Assembly (NCBI RefSeq): GCF_029870285.1
Contig: NZ_JACSYA010000002.1
Location: forward strand, 124,001 to 188,000
DNA from: Delftia sp. PS-11
Lineage (GTDB): Bacteria > Pseudomonadota > Gammaproteobacteria > Burkholderiales > Burkholderiaceae_C
Reading direction: 5' to 3'
Length of the DNA: 64,000 nt
Shown here: positions 41,996 to 52,217 of the stretch, piece after piece
Position numbering within the stretch: the first letter of the stretch is position 1
Layout of the letters: every line of letters begins with the position of its first letter
Notes under the pieces: model-generated
The model's database searches: none
Seen by the model: the letters and a program-made list of their open reading frames with translations, nothing else
Told to the model about the DNA's origin: nothing
Program-made: the position numbers and the translations under genes

Positions 41996-43177
41996 ATGTC
42001 CATCAGCATTGCAGCCAGGCAGGCCCTGGCGGGCGGGCCAGCCAGCGGCACGGCCACGGGGCCGCGCCCCTTGGCGGCCTCCGGCACCACGCCGCAGGCA
42101 TCCGCGCGCGGGCCCGGCGCGGTCGCTTTCAGCAACGTTGCCAAGACTTACCAGTCCTCGGCGGGGCCGGTGCGCGCGCTGGATGCGATCAGCCTGGAGA
42201 TTGCGCCGGGCAGCATCTTCGGCATCATTGGGCGCAGCGGCGCAGGCAAGTCCAGCCTGCTGCGCACCATCAACCGGCTGGAGCAGCCCAGCAGCGGCCA
42301 GGTGCTGGTCGATGGCGTGGACATCGCCACCCTGGACGAGGGGCAGCTGGTGCAGCTGCGCCGGCGCATCGGCATGATTTTCCAGCACTTCAATCTGCTG
42401 TCGGCCAAGACGGTGTATGACAACGTGGCCCTGCCGCTGCAGGTGGCGGGCGTGCCCCGCCAGCGCATCGAGGCCCGTGTGCGTGAGCTGCTGACCCTGG
42501 TGGGCCTGCAGGAGAAGGCCGATGCCTACCCGGGCCGTCTGTCGGGCGGGCAAAAACAGCGTGTGGGCATTGCCCGCGCACTGGCCACCGACCCCGAGAT
42601 CCTGCTGTGCGACGAGGCCACCTCGGCGCTGGACCCCGAGACCACGCAGTCCATCCTGGAGCTGCTGCGCGATATCAACCGCCAGCTGGGCATCACCATC
42701 ATCCTGATCACGCACGAGATGAGCGTGATCCGCGAGATCGCCGACCGCGTGCTGGTGCTGGAGCAGGGGCGCATTGCCGAGCTGGGCGAGGTCTGGAAGG
42801 TCTTCGGCAACCCGCAGCATCCGGCCACCCGGTCGCTGCTGGCGCCGCTGCAGCACGGCCTGCCCGACGATCTGCGCCTGCGCCTGCAGTCCGAGCCGCC
42901 TGCGGGACGCCACGAGCGCATCGTGCAGCTGGCCTACCGTGGCGAGGATGGGCTGGAGCCCGACTTCCCGCGCATCGCCCAGGCCCTGGGGGGCACGGTG
43001 CGGTTGCTGCATGGCGGCATCGACCGCATCCAGGGCCACGCCCAGGGGCAGCTTCTGATCGCGCTCAGGGACGGCCCTGCCGCGCATGACTGGCACACGC
43101 TGACGCAGGGCCCGGCGGCCATTGCGCATGACATCAAGGACCTCGGATATGTCGCTGACTCTGTCCATTCCCATTGA
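41996..43177 (+). CDS. metN: MetN-type ABC transporter ATPase
   Basis: This 393-residue ATPase opens with about 40 Ala/Gly/Pro-rich residues of unknown use. Then comes the ABC domain: Walker [11 protein letters not shown]-loop FQHFN, signature [15 protein letters not shown], Walker [13 protein letters not shown] and H-switch ITHEM. The C-terminal about 90 residues match the NIL ligand-sensing domain of MetN ([16 protein letters not shown]), which gives trans-inhibition by methionine in relatives. GAGGAGG precedes the ATG. It overlaps metI by 29 bases. Confidence 0.92.
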   Translation: MSISIAARQALAGGPASGTATGPRPLAASGTTPQASARGPGAVAFSNVAKTYQSSAGPVRALDAISLEIAPGSIFGIIGRSGAGKSSLLRTINRLEQPSSGQVLVDGVDIATLDEGQLVQLRRRIGMIFQHFNLLSAKTVYDNVALPLQVAGVPRQRIEARVRELLTLVGLQEKADAYPGRLSGGQKQRVGIARALATDPEILLCDEATSALDPETTQSILELLRDINRQLGITIILITHEMSVIREIADRVLVLEQGRIAELGEVWKVFGNPQHPATRSLLAPLQHGLPDDLRLRLQSEPPAGRHERIVQLAYRGEDGLEPDFPRIAQALGGTVRLLHGGIDRIQGHAQGQLLIALRDGPAAHDWHTLTQGPAAIAHDIKDLGYVADSVHSH

Positions 43178-43811
43178 GCGCTACTGGAATGCGCTGGCCG
43201 ATACGCTGATGATGGTCGGCGTCTCGGGCGGCATCGCCTTTGCGGCCGGTATTCCGCTGGCGGTGCTGCTCATCGTCACTGCGCCTGGCGGATTTCTGGC
43301 GTCACCGCGCGTGCACCGCGCCGTGGGCAGTGTGGTCAACGGCTTTCGGGCCACGCCGTTCATCGTGCTGCTGGTGGCGCTGATTCCGTTCACGCGTCTG
43401 GTGGCTGGCACCACCATCGGCGTGTGGGCCGCGATTGTGCCGCTGGCCATCAGCGCCACGCCGTTTTTTGCACGCATCGTGGAGGTCAGCCTGCGCGAGG
43501 TCGATCCCGGCCTGATCGAAGCGGCGCAGGCCATGGGCTGCCGCAAGTGGGACATCGTGCGCCATGTCTATCTGCCCGAAGCCCTGCCCGGCATCATCGG
43601 CGGCTTCACCATCACCCTGGTGGCGCTGATCAGCTCGTCGGCCATGGCGGGTGCCGTGGGAGCGGGCGGACTGGGTGATCTGGCCATCCGCTATGGCTAC
43701 CAGCGCTTCGACACCCAGGTCATGGTGCTGGTGATCGCGCTGCTCATCGTACTGGTGACCGTGGTCCAGACCCTGGGCGACGGCTACGTGCGGCGGCTGC
43801 GCAACCGCTGA
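43149..43811 (+). CDS. metI: MetI-type ABC transporter permease
   Basis: This 220-residue inner-membrane protein has about five hydrophobic segments. The coupling loop [25 protein letters not shown] contains the EAA motif that docks on MetN (here EAAQAMG). The start at 43149 ([13 protein letters not shown]) lies inside the end of metN. With MetN and a MetQ-like receptor it forms the importer of the sulfur locus. Confidence 0.93.
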   Translation: MSLTLSIPIERYWNALADTLMMVGVSGGIAFAAGIPLAVLLIVTAPGGFLASPRVHRAVGSVVNGFRATPFIVLLVALIPFTRLVAGTTIGVWAAIVPLAISATPFFARIVEVSLREVDPGLIEAAQAMGCRKWDIVRHVYLPEALPGIIGGFTITLVALISSSAMAGAVGAGGLGDLAIRYGYQRFDTQVMVLVIALLIVLVTVVQTLGDGYVRRLRNR

Positions 43812-43899
43812 GGGCGCGCGCCGCGCCATCCACTGTTTTTTCCAGGAGGCCGCCCAGTGCGCGGCCCCTTCCCGAACCGATTGAGGAATGAGGCACGGA

Positions 43900-45174
43900 A
43901 TGACCATAGCCGATGCTCAGGGCGAAGCCTTGCCCGACAACAGGCAGGAGCGGGTGCTGCAGCGCCTGCCTCTGCCGCCCCGCACGCCGCACCGCATTGC
44001 CAGCGAGGCACAGGCCCTGGCGGCCGCGCAGGCCCTGGCGGATGAGTGGCGCCTGGATGCAGCCGGCCGCGACCGCGAGCGCCGCCTGCCCTGGGATGAG
44101 ATTGAGCGCCATACGGCCAGCGGGCTGGGTGCCATCACGGTGCCGCGCGCCTATGGTGGCCTGGGTGCTTCATACGAGACGCTGGCCCAGGTCTTCGTGA
44201 CCCTGTGCGCCGCTGATCCCTCGCTGGGCCAGATTCCGCAGAACCATTTTGCCGTGCTGCAAAACCTGCGCGACATGGGCAGCGAGGCGCAAAAGCAGCG
44301 CTGGTTCGCCGACGTGCTGGCCGGCCACCGGCTGGGCAATGCCGGGCCTGAGCGCAAGGGCCGTGCCGCCCATGTGCTGCAGGCCACGGCCCGCCTGTCG
44401 CGTGGCGCCGATGGCGGCCTGCGCGTCAACGGCACACGCTTTTATTCGACGGGCTCTGCCTTTGCGCATTGGGTGCCCTTTCGCGCCCAGGACGAACAGG
44501 GCCGCAGCGTGCAGGTCTGGGTACGGCGCGATGCGCCGGGCGTGACCGTCTTCGATGACTGGGACTCCTTCGGCCAGCGCACCACGGCCAGCGGCAGCGT
44601 GCAGCTGCAGGATGTGCGTGTGCATGAGGACGATGTGGTGCCGGTCTGGCGCTTCGAGAACACCCCCACGCTGTCGGGGCCGGTGTCGCAGCTGATCCAG
44701 GCATCCATCGATGCGGGCATTGCCCAGGGCGCGCTGCGCGATGCCCTGGACTTTGTGCGCAGCAAGAGCCGGCCATGGGTGGATTCGGGCGTGGACCGCG
44801 CCAGCGATGACCCCTACATCATCCACGAGGTCGGCCAGCTGCAGATCGAGGTGGATGCCGCCCATGCCGTGCTGCTGGAGGCCGCGCGCACACTGGATGC
44901 GCTGGCCGCAGGCCCCGTGGACGAGCAGGTCAGCGCCCGGGCTTCGGTGGCCGTGGCTGAGGCCAAGATCCTCACGACCGAGGCTGCGCTGCAGGCTGGC
45001 GAGCAACTGCTGGCTCTGGCCGGCTCGTCCGCCAGCCGTGCCGCGCACAACCTGGACCGCCACTGGCGCAACGCCCGCGTGCACACGCTGCACGACCCCG
45101 TGCGCTGGAAATACCACCTGCTGGGCAATTACCTGCTCAATGGCGCCCTGCCGCGCCGCCACCAGTGGAACTGA
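43900..45174 (+). CDS. SfnB-family acyl-CoA-dehydrogenase-fold flavoprotein, copy 1
   Basis: This 424-residue protein has the acyl-CoA dehydrogenase fold of the SfnB/DszC group, which uses reduced flavin to oxidise organosulfur compounds in sulfur starvation. Landmarks are GLGAITVPRAYGGLGASYE, LGQIPQNHFAVLQNL, GTRFYSTGSAFAHWVPF and DPVRWKYHLLGNYLLNG. The catalytic base of true acyl-CoA dehydrogenases is not apparent. The ATG at 43900 has GAGG at a good distance; ATG 43888 in the same frame is possible. It is followed five bases later by a paralogue. Confidence 0.85.
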   Translation: MTIADAQGEALPDNRQERVLQRLPLPPRTPHRIASEAQALAAAQALADEWRLDAAGRDRERRLPWDEIERHTASGLGAITVPRAYGGLGASYETLAQVFVTLCAADPSLGQIPQNHFAVLQNLRDMGSEAQKQRWFADVLAGHRLGNAGPERKGRAAHVLQATARLSRGADGGLRVNGTRFYSTGSAFAHWVPFRAQDEQGRSVQVWVRRDAPGVTVFDDWDSFGQRTTASGSVQLQDVRVHEDDVVPVWRFENTPTLSGPVSQLIQASIDAGIAQGALRDALDFVRSKSRPWVDSGVDRASDDPYIIHEVGQLQIEVDAAHAVLLEAARTLDALAAGPVDEQVSARASVAVAEAKILTTEAALQAGEQLLALAGSSASRAAHNLDRHWRNARVHTLHDPVRWKYHLLGNYLLNGALPRRHQWN

Positions 45175-45178
45175 ACCC

Positions 45179-46441
45179 ATGACACAGACATCGACCCGGG
45201 AACTGCAGGCCCTGGCCTCCACGCACGCCAGCCCGCCCGCCCCGCTGCCGGCCCAGCCCGCCCATGTCATCGGCAGCGAGGCCGAGGCCCTGCAGGCTGC
45301 GCGCACTTTTGCCTACAGCATTGCAGCTGGTGCCCGGCAGCGCGACCGCGACCGCATCCTGCCCTGGCAGGAGGTGGAGCAGTTCAGCCACAGCGGCCTG
45401 TGGGGCATCACCATTCCCCGGGAGTATGGCGGCGCGGGCGTGTCCACGGGCACGCTCACGCAGGCCATCTCCCTGATTGCGGCCGCCGATGGCAATTTCG
45501 GCCATATCCCGCAGAACCATTACTACGCGCTGGAAGTGCTGCGCGTGGGCGGATCGCCTGCGCAAAAGTCCTTTTTCTATGACCGTGTGCTGCGCGGCGA
45601 GCGCCTGGGCAATGCGCTGGCCGAGATTGGCCACCGGGACTTCAAGCGCCGCACGCAGCTGCTGCGCGAGCCGGGCGGCTGGCATGTGCAGGGCAGCAAG
45701 TTCTACTGCACAGGCGCTTTGTTCGCGCACTGGATTCCCACGCTGGTCAGCGCGCAGGAGGCGCAGGGCGAGCGCATGTACCTGGTGTTCATCCCGCGCA
45801 ATGCGCCCGGCGTGACCATCACCGACGACTGGGACGGCTTCGGCCAGCGCGTGACCGGCAGCGGATCGGTGCAGTTCGAGCGGGTGCGCGTTGAGCCCGA
45901 GTGGGTGGTGCCTTTCACCAGCTCGTTCGAGCAGCCCACCACCATCGGCCCTTTTGCCCAGATCATTCATGCCGCGCTGGATGCGGGCATCGGCCATGGC
46001 GCGCTGCAGGCCAGCCTGCCCTTCATCCGCGAGCATGCGCGGCCCTGGGTGGATGCGGGCGTGGCCAGTGCCGCCCAGGACCCGCTGCTGCTGCAGCAGC
46101 TGGGCAATGTCCATGTGCGCCTGCGCGCCGCCGACGCGCTGCTGGCACGCGCTGCCCTGGCCGTGGATGCCGCGCAGCGCAGCCCGACGCAGGACAGCGT
46201 CGCCGCCGCCTCGGTGGCCGTGGCCCAGGCCAAGGCACTGAGCACCAGTGCCAGCCTGCTGGCCGGCAGCAAGCTGTTCGAGCTGGCGGGCACGGCATCG
46301 ACCCTGGCCGGCCAGGGCCTGGACCGCTTCTGGCGCAACGCGCGCACCCATACGCTGCACGACCCCGTGCGCTGGAAATACCACGCCGTTGGCAACTATG
46401 TGCTCAACGGCATACGGCCGCCACGCCATGGCGCGCTCTGA
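45179..46441 (+). CDS. SfnB-family acyl-CoA-dehydrogenase-fold flavoprotein, copy 2
   Basis: This 420-residue protein is clearly related to the preceding gene: GLWGITIPREYGGAGVSTGT, FGHIPQNHYYALEVL, GSKFYCTGALFAHWIP and DPVRWKYHAVGNYVLNG. Most variation lies in the N-terminal 40 residues and the surface loops. The pair may act on two substrates, form a heterocomplex, or carry out successive oxidations. MsuE downstream would supply FMNH2. Confidence 0.85.
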   Translation: MTQTSTRELQALASTHASPPAPLPAQPAHVIGSEAEALQAARTFAYSIAAGARQRDRDRILPWQEVEQFSHSGLWGITIPREYGGAGVSTGTLTQAISLIAAADGNFGHIPQNHYYALEVLRVGGSPAQKSFFYDRVLRGERLGNALAEIGHRDFKRRTQLLREPGGWHVQGSKFYCTGALFAHWIPTLVSAQEAQGERMYLVFIPRNAPGVTITDDWDGFGQRVTGSGSVQFERVRVEPEWVVPFTSSFEQPTTIGPFAQIIHAALDAGIGHGALQASLPFIREHARPWVDAGVASAAQDPLLLQQLGNVHVRLRAADALLARAALAVDAAQRSPTQDSVAAASVAVAQAKALSTSASLLAGSKLFELAGTASTLAGQGLDRFWRNARTHTLHDPVRWKYHAVGNYVLNGIRPPRHGAL

Positions 46442-46472
46442 TTTTTTTCAAAACCTGACGAATGGAATGACC

Positions 46473-47288
46473 ATGACCCCCAAGACGCTATGGCCCCGGC
46501 TGGCCGCATTCATCGGCGCGGCGCTGCTGGCCGGCGGCGCCCTTGCTGCCCCTTTGAAGATCGGCGTGGTGCCGGGCATCTTCGCCGACTCGGTGGAAGT
46601 TGCCGCCAGGGAGGCCAAAAAGCAGGGACTCGATGTCCAGGTGGTGGAGTTCACCGACTGGGCCACGCCCAATGTGGCGCTGGATGCGGGCGACATTGAT
46701 CTCAACTACTACCAGAACAGCAACTACCTGGCCAATGCCGCGCGCAGCAAGGGCTTCAAGTTCACCAGCGTGCAGGCAGGCATCCTGTCGTACCTGGGGC
46801 TGTATTCCACCAAACACAAGTCGCTGGCAGACCTGCCCCAGGGCGCCAAGGTGGCCATTGCCAGCGACCCCGTCAACGTGGGCCGCGGTCTGCGCCTGCT
46901 GCAGCACGCCGGCCTGATCACCCTGCGCCCCGACACGGGCCTGCTGGGCACCCAGGCCGATATCACCGCCAATCCCAGGAAGCTGCAATTCGTGGAAATC
47001 GAAGGCCCTCAGCTGGCACGCGCCACGCCCGACGTGGATCTGGCCCAGGGCTTTCCGTATTTCATCATCGCTTCCAAGGCGTTCGATGCGACCAAGGCCC
47101 TGGCCTACACCAGCTACGAGGATGACTCCTGGGCCATCCAGTTCGTGGCCCGCACCGACCGCGCTGCCGATCCGCGCATCGCGCAGTTCCTGAACATCTA
47201 CAAGAACTCCGATGCGGTGCGCCAGACCATCCATGCCTTCTACCTCAACGACCAGAGGCTGTACCGCCTGGCCTGGCTGAAGAAGTGA
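46473..47288 (+). CDS. MetQ/NlpA-family substrate-binding protein, copy 3
   Basis: This is a 271-residue receptor with a Sec signal (residues 1-26, ending ALAA) and no lipobox. Landmarks are LKIGVVPGIFADSVEVAARE, VVEFTDWATPNVALDAGDI and NYYQNSNYL, where copies 1 and 2 have NYFQHQ. That change lines the ligand site in the family, so a different substrate is likely. GGA lies six bases before the ATG at 46473; ATG 46467 is an alternative. Confidence 0.88.
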   Translation: MTPKTLWPRLAAFIGAALLAGGALAAPLKIGVVPGIFADSVEVAAREAKKQGLDVQVVEFTDWATPNVALDAGDIDLNYYQNSNYLANAARSKGFKFTSVQAGILSYLGLYSTKHKSLADLPQGAKVAIASDPVNVGRGLRLLQHAGLITLRPDTGLLGTQADITANPRKLQFVEIEGPQLARATPDVDLAQGFPYFIIASKAFDATKALAYTSYEDDSWAIQFVARTDRAADPRIAQFLNIYKNSDAVRQTIHAFYLNDQRLYRLAWLKK

Positions 47289-48676
47289 GTGCCCGGGCGG
47301 CAGCAAGCACCATGACCTCACCCCGGCGCCATATCCACGTCAACGCGTTCAACATGAACTGCGTGGGACACATCCACCATGGCCTGTGGACGCATCCGCG
47401 CGACCGCTCCACCGAATACGGCACGCTGAAGTACTGGACCGACATCGCCCAGGTACTGGAGCGCGGCCTGTTCGACGGCATTTTCATCGCCGACGTGGTC
47501 GGCTACTACGACGTCTACCAGGGCGGCGTGGACCTGACTCTGCGCGAAGCCATACAGCTGCCCGTCAACAACCCCTGGCTGCTGGTCTCGGCCATGGCGG
47601 CGGTCACCCGCTACATCGGCTTCGGCGTCACCGCCACCGTGGGCGCGCACAACCCCTATACCTTTGCGCGCGATGTGAGCACGCTGGACCAGCTCACCAA
47701 CGGGCGCATTGGCTGGAACATCGTCACCGGCTATGTGGACAGCGGTGCGCGCGGCCTGGGCCAGCAGGGCCTGGCCGAGCACGACAGCCGCTATGACCGC
47801 GCCGACGACTTCCTGGAGCTGTCCTACAAGCTGTGGGAAGGCAGCTGGGAGGAGGGCGCTGTCATCGCCGACAAGGCGCGGCGCATCCATGCCCTGCCTG
47901 GCAAGGTCCATCTGGTGGTGCACGAAGGCCCGTTCTACCAGGCCAACGCCATCCACATGAGCGCCCCTTCGCCCCAGCGCACGCCCGTGCTGTTCCAGGC
48001 CGGTACCTCGGAGCGCGGCCTGCGTTTCGCGGGCCGGCATGCCGAGGGGGTGTTCATCGGCGCGCGCACGCCGCAGGCGGCGCGCGAGGCCTCGCGCAAG
48101 CTGCGCCAGGCCGCAGTGGACGCTGGCCGCCGCCCCGATGACATCAAGATCTACGCCGGCGTGGCCGTGGTGCCAGGCCGCACCGAGGCCGAGGCCCGCG
48201 AAAAGCATGCCGATTACCTGGCCCATGCCAGTGCCGAGAGCGGGCTGGCCCATTTCGCTGCCAGCACCGGCGTGGACTTTGCCAGGTACGGACTGGATGA
48301 CCCCATCCCTTTCGGCGCCACCAACGCCATCCAGTCGGCGGCCCAGGCCGCGCAGCAACAGGGCCTGACGACACGGCGCAAGCTGCTGGAGCAGTTCACG
48401 CTGGGCAGCCGCTACACCACCATCGTCGGCGACCCTTGCCAGGTGGCGGACGAGCTGGAACGCTGGATCGACGTGGGCGAGATCGACGGCTTCAACCTCA
48501 CGCGCATCGTCGTGCCCGAGACCTGGGAGGACTTTGCCACTCTGGTCGTGCCCGAGCTGCAAAACCGGGGCCGCTACCGCACCAGCTATGGCGACGATGC
48601 CACGCTGCGCCATCGCCTGTTCGGCCAGGGCAGCCGCCTGCCTGCCAGCCATGCGGCGGCGCGCTGGCGCCGTTGA
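47285..48676 (+). CDS. FMNH2-dependent monooxygenase of the NtaA/SnaA/DszA family
   Basis: This 463-residue flavin-dependent monooxygenase has the luciferase-like TIM barrel. Landmarks are NAFNMNCVGHIHHGLWTHP, IFIADVVGYYDVYQGG, LDQLTNGRIGWNIVTGY, VLFQAGTSERGLRFAGRHAEG and ETWEDFATLVVPELQ. DszA relatives open the sulfone ring of dibenzothiophene sulfone, and others act on nitrilotriacetate. A role in cleaving a sulfone or thioether-derived compound fits the locus. The GTG start at 47285 overlaps the copy-3 receptor stop; ATG 47312 is possible. Confidence 0.88.
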   Translation: MSARAAASTMTSPRRHIHVNAFNMNCVGHIHHGLWTHPRDRSTEYGTLKYWTDIAQVLERGLFDGIFIADVVGYYDVYQGGVDLTLREAIQLPVNNPWLLVSAMAAVTRYIGFGVTATVGAHNPYTFARDVSTLDQLTNGRIGWNIVTGYVDSGARGLGQQGLAEHDSRYDRADDFLELSYKLWEGSWEEGAVIADKARRIHALPGKVHLVVHEGPFYQANAIHMSAPSPQRTPVLFQAGTSERGLRFAGRHAEGVFIGARTPQAAREASRKLRQAAVDAGRRPDDIKIYAGVAVVPGRTEAEAREKHADYLAHASAESGLAHFAASTGVDFARYGLDDPIPFGATNAIQSAAQAAQQQGLTTRRKLLEQFTLGSRYTTIVGDPCQVADELERWIDVGEIDGFNLTRIVVPETWEDFATLVVPELQNRGRYRTSYGDDATLRHRLFGQGSRLPASHAAARWRR

Positions 48677-48682
48677 ACCTCG

Positions 48683-48721
48683 TTTTCCTGTCTGCACAGG
48701 CATGGGCTTGCCGCAGGAAAA
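48683..48721 (+). repeat. inverted repeat between DszA-like and msuE genes
   Basis: TTTTCCTG and CAGGAAAA are 8-bp arms 23 bases apart in the 203-bp gap. It may partly terminate upstream transcription. TTGCAA at 48741 could begin a second promoter for msuE-ssuD, but no convincing -10 follows. Confidence 0.3.
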
Positions 48722-48879
48722 AACAGGCCGGGACAACGGCTTGCAAGCGTGGAAAGCTCATAAGCAAATGCGCTGAAGGTCGTTCACCGCAGGCGCATTC
48801 GGCCCTGTAATCAAGGCATCCACTACCCCGGCGACGGGACGGCCATGCACCGCTCCCGGAACCCTTTCAAGGAGCCTCC

Positions 48880-49458
48880 ATGAGCCGATCGCTGAAGACT
48901 GTCATCGTCAATGGCAGCCTGAGCCACCCCTCCCGCACCCGCATCCTGCTGGACGCCCTGCATGCACGCCTCGGTCAGGCGCTGCCACTGCAGGCCCAGG
49001 TGATCGACCTGCTGGACCTGCAGCCGCACCTGGGCGCAGCCCTGTCCAAGGACGACCTGCCCCCATCCACACGCCAGGCGGTCGATGCCATCGAGCAGGC
49101 CGACTTTCTCATCGTCGGTGCACCCGTGTACCGTGCCAGCCTGCCGGGCCTGCTCAAGCATTTGTTCGACCTGATCGACCTCGATGCGCTGCAGGGCAAG
49201 CCTGTGCTGCTGGCCGCCACGGGCGGAAGCCCGCGCCATGCACTGATCCTCGACCACCAGCTGCGGCCGCTGTTCGGCTTTTTCTCGGCGCTGACCCTGC
49301 CCATCGGCGTCTACGCCACGCCCGAGGACATCCAGGGCGGCCAGGTGGCCAGCGAAGCGCTGCGCCAGCGCATCGAGCTGACGGTGCAGCTGTCTGCCCC
49401 GGTGCTGCGCGGCGCGCTGCAGCAGCTGGAGCCTGCCCTGGCCGAGCAGGCTGCGTGA
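48880..49458 (+). CDS. msuE: NAD(P)H-dependent FMN reductase, MsuE/SsuE type
   Basis: This 192-residue flavodoxin-like reductase has [13 protein letters not shown] as the FMN phosphate loop, and [20 protein letters not shown] and [13 protein letters not shown] in the family positions. It hands FMNH2 to SsuD and to the other flavin monooxygenases of the locus. CAAGGAG precedes the ATG. Family length is about 185-195, so it is complete. Confidence 0.9.
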   Translation: MSRSLKTVIVNGSLSHPSRTRILLDALHARLGQALPLQAQVIDLLDLQPHLGAALSKDDLPPSTRQAVDAIEQADFLIVGAPVYRASLPGLLKHLFDLIDLDALQGKPVLLAATGGSPRHALILDHQLRPLFGFFSALTLPIGVYATPEDIQGGQVASEALRQRIELTVQLSAPVLRGALQQLEPALAEQAA

Positions 49459-49504
49459 GCCGCCTGAGGCCATCGCCTGCATGGCCTCTTTCCCCGGAGT
49501 CTTC

Positions 49505-50689
49505 ATGACCGCATCCCTCTCCCATACGCCAGCCAATTCATCCGGGAAGGTACCCGAGATTTTCTGGTTCCTGCCCACCTCGGGCGATACGCGCTACCTG
49601 GGCCAGTCCGACTTCGGCCGCGCGCCCACCAATGGCTACATGCGCCAGATCGCCGTGACGGCCGAGCAGCTCGGCTACGACGGCCTGCTCATTCCCACGG
49701 GCAGCTCCTGCCTGGACCCCTGGGTCGTGGCCTCCAGCCTGGTGCCCGTGACCCAGCGCATCAAGCTGCTGGTGGCCCTGCGCACCTCGCTGGGCGCGCC
49801 CGTCTCCAGCGCGCGCCAGGCCGCCACGCTGGACCAGGCTTTGGGCGGGCGTCTGCTGCTCAACGTGGTGCCGGGCGGGGATGCCACCGAGCTGGCCGCC
49901 GACGGCGTCTTCCTGGAGCATGACGAGCGCTATGCCTATGCCTATGCCGACGAATTCCTGACCATCTGGCGGCGCCTGCTGTCGGGCGAGACGGTGGACC
50001 TGGAGGGAAAGTACTTCAAGGTGCGTCAGGGGCGCAACTTCTTTGCCCCTGTGCAAAAGCCCCATCCGCCGCTGTACTTCGGCGGCTCCTCCGATGCCGC
50101 CCATGACCTGGCGGCACGCCAGGTGGACGCCTACCTGACCTGGGGCGAGCCCCCGGCCGCCGTGGGCGAGAAATTCGCCGACATCCGCTGCCGGGCCGCG
50201 CGGCACGGGCGGCAGGTGAAGCTGGGCGTGCGGCTGCATGTCATCGTGCGCGAGACCAACGAGGAGGCCTGGGCCGATGCCGAGCGCCTGATCAGCAAGC
50301 TCACCGACGAGGACATCGCCAGTGCCCAGGCAGGCTATGCGCGCATGGACTCCGTGGGCCAGGCACGCATGGCCGCGCTGCATGGTGGGCGTCGCGACAG
50401 GCTGGAAGTCTCCCCCAACCTGTGGGCGGGCGTGGGCCTGGTGCGCGGGGGCGCGGGTACGGCCCTGGTCGGCGATGCCGCCACCGTGGCCGAGCGCCTG
50501 CGCGAGTATGCGGACCTGGGTGCCGATACCTTCGTGCTGTCGGGCTACCCGCACCTGGAGGAGTCCATCCGCTTTGCCGAGCTGGTCTTCCCGCTGCTGG
50601 GCAAGCCCGCAGTCACGGTGGCCGACCAGGCGCAGACCGGCGGCGCATTTGATGTGCGCCATGTGCGCCGCCAGGCTAGCGCGTCCTGA
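49505..50689 (+). CDS. ssuD: FMNH2-dependent alkanesulfonate monooxygenase SsuD
   Basis: This 394-residue enzyme splits C1-C14 alkanesulfonates to aldehyde plus sulfite. Landmarks are [58 protein letters not shown] and [19 protein letters not shown]. Length fits E. coli SsuD (381). The sulfite enters cysteine synthesis. The start at 49505 has CCGGAG upstream. It is the last gene of the sulfur locus; no ssuABC transporter is seen, so import may use the MetNI-type system. Confidence 0.93.
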   Translation: MTASLSHTPANSSGKVPEIFWFLPTSGDTRYLGQSDFGRAPTNGYMRQIAVTAEQLGYDGLLIPTGSSCLDPWVVASSLVPVTQRIKLLVALRTSLGAPVSSARQAATLDQALGGRLLLNVVPGGDATELAADGVFLEHDERYAYAYADEFLTIWRRLLSGETVDLEGKYFKVRQGRNFFAPVQKPHPPLYFGGSSDAAHDLAARQVDAYLTWGEPPAAVGEKFADIRCRAARHGRQVKLGVRLHVIVRETNEEAWADAERLISKLTDEDIASAQAGYARMDSVGQARMAALHGGRRDRLEVSPNLWAGVGLVRGGAGTALVGDAATVAERLREYADLGADTFVLSGYPHLEESIRFAELVFPLLGKPAVTVADQAQTGGAFDVRHVRRQASAS

Positions 50690-50756
50690 TCCAGCCTGCG
50701 GCGGGCATGCGCTGCGTGGTAATCTCGCGCCGCCCCGATCCGATTCCCGCCCCGCC

Positions 50757-51248
50757 ATGCCCCGCGTCCGCACCTCTCCCCGATCCACCCTGGCAGAGCA
50801 GGCCCCTGTGCCTGCCGGCCAGGGGACGGTCGATACTTCCTACCTGCGCACCCTCGTGGGCTACAACGCGCGGCGCGCGGCCCTGTCCATCATCAAGGTC
50901 TTCGTGGAGCGCATGGGCGTCTATGAGCTCAAGGTGGTGGAGTTCTCCGTGCTGTGCCTGGTGGCTCACAACCCGGGCATCACCTCGCGCCAGCTGTGCG
51001 CGGCGCTGGATGTGATGCCGCCCAATCTCGTGGGCCTGGTGGCCACGCTGGAGCGCAGGGGACTGATAGAGCGCAGGCCCCACCCCAGCGACGGGCGTGC
51101 CGTGGGCCTGCACCTGACGGCCGATGGTGCCGAACTCACTGCCAAGGCAGAACACACTGCCGTGGACCTGGAAATCGATGCCACCAGCCGGCTGACCGGC
51201 TCCGAGCGCCAGACATTGATCCGCCTGCTGCAGAAAATCTACGACTGA
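50757..51248 (+). CDS. MarR-family transcriptional regulator
   Basis: This 163-residue protein has a winged-helix core with FSVLCLVAHNPGITSRQLC, NLVGLVATLERRGLIERRPH and DGRAVGLHLTADG, the MarR recognition helix and wing. MarR proteins bind short palindromes as dimers and release on binding phenolic or aromatic ligands. Its end overlaps the convergent amidohydrolase gene by ten bases. It probably controls the amidohydrolase and tannase genes. Confidence 0.9.
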   Translation: MPRVRTSPRSTLAEQAPVPAGQGTVDTSYLRTLVGYNARRAALSIIKVFVERMGVYELKVVEFSVLCLVAHNPGITSRQLCAALDVMPPNLVGLVATLERRGLIERRPHPSDGRAVGLHLTADGAELTAKAEHTAVDLEIDATSRLTGSERQTLIRLLQKIYD

Positions 51249-52135
51249 GCCGCCGGCGCGCCGCTGGTTGCCTGCTCCAGCCCCAGCAGGCGCACGGCAT
51301 TGCCCTTGAGGATGCCGGGCATGACCTCCGGCTTGAAACCCGCCTCCTGGAAATCCTTGATCCAGCGCTCGGGCGTGATCAGCGGGTAGTCGCTGCCAAA
51401 CAGCACCCGGTCCTTGAGCAGGGTGTTGGCGTACTGCACCAGCTGTTTGGGGAAGTACTTGGGGCTCCAGCCTGACAGGTCGATCCAGACGTTGGGCTTG
51501 TGCGTGGCCACCGACAGGGCCTCGTCCTGCCACGGAAAGCTGGGATGGGCCATGACGATCTGCATGTCGGGAAAATCGATCGCCACATCATCCAGGTGCA
51601 TGGGATTGCTGTAGGCCAGCCGCAGGCCGCCGCCGCAGCGCATGCCGCTGCCGATGCCGCTGTGCCCCGTGTGGAAGATGGCAGGCAGTTTGTGCTCGGC
51701 GATGACCTCATACAGCGGCCATGCCATGCGGTCGTAGGGGTGGTAGCCCTGCACCGTGGGGTGGAACTTGAAGCCCTTCACACCTTCCTGCTCGATCAGC
51801 CGGCGCGCCTCGCGCGCGCCCATGCGCCCCTTGTGCGGATCGATGCTGGCGAAGGCCACCATCATGTCGCTGTTGGCCCGCGCGGCCTCGGCGATTTCCT
51901 CGTTGGGAATGCGGCGCCGGCCCAGCTGCGACTCGCTGTCCACGGTGAACATCACCAGCCCCATGTTCTGCGCACGGTAATAGGCCACGGTCTCGGCAAT
52001 GGTCGGGCGGCGGCCGTTCTTGAAGTACTTGTCGGCGGCGCGGTCGTACTCCTCGCCGTAGTTGTCGAACGGATTCCAGCAGCTCACCTCGGCGTGCGTG
52101 TGGATGTCGATGGCGATCAGTTTCTCGTGGTCCAT
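51239..52135 (-). CDS. amidohydrolase-2 family (ACMSD/decarboxylase-like) protein
   Basis: This is a 298-residue TIM-barrel metal enzyme. Metal ligands are visible in IDIHTHAEV (HxH), FHPTVQGY, IFHTGHSG (His), IVMAHPSFPW and LFGSDYPL (Asp). This pattern fits Amidohydro_2 proteins, which include hydroxybenzoate decarboxylases and ACMS decarboxylase. It starts at 52135, where AGGAGA lies six bases upstream. The likely substrate is an aromatic acid released by the divergent tannase-like esterase. Decarboxylation versus hydrolysis cannot be decided. Confidence 0.85.
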   Translation of the reverse strand: MDHEKLIAIDIHTHAEVSCWNPFDNYGEEYDRAADKYFKNGRRPTIAETVAYYRAQNMGLVMFTVDSESQLGRRRIPNEEIAEAARANSDMMVAFASIDPHKGRMGAREARRLIEQEGVKGFKFHPTVQGYHPYDRMAWPLYEVIAEHKLPAIFHTGHSGIGSGMRCGGGLRLAYSNPMHLDDVAIDFPDMQIVMAHPSFPWQDEALSVATHKPNVWIDLSGWSPKYFPKQLVQYANTLLKDRVLFGSDYPLITPERWIKDFQEAGFKPEVMPGILKGNAVRLLGLEQATSGAPAAQS

Positions 52136-52217
52136 GCATGTCTCCTGTTTTGTCTGCGCCATCTTCCCCGATCAAGGGGAAGCCCTAATAAAAATGCCGG
52201 GCAGGTGGCTTGAATTA

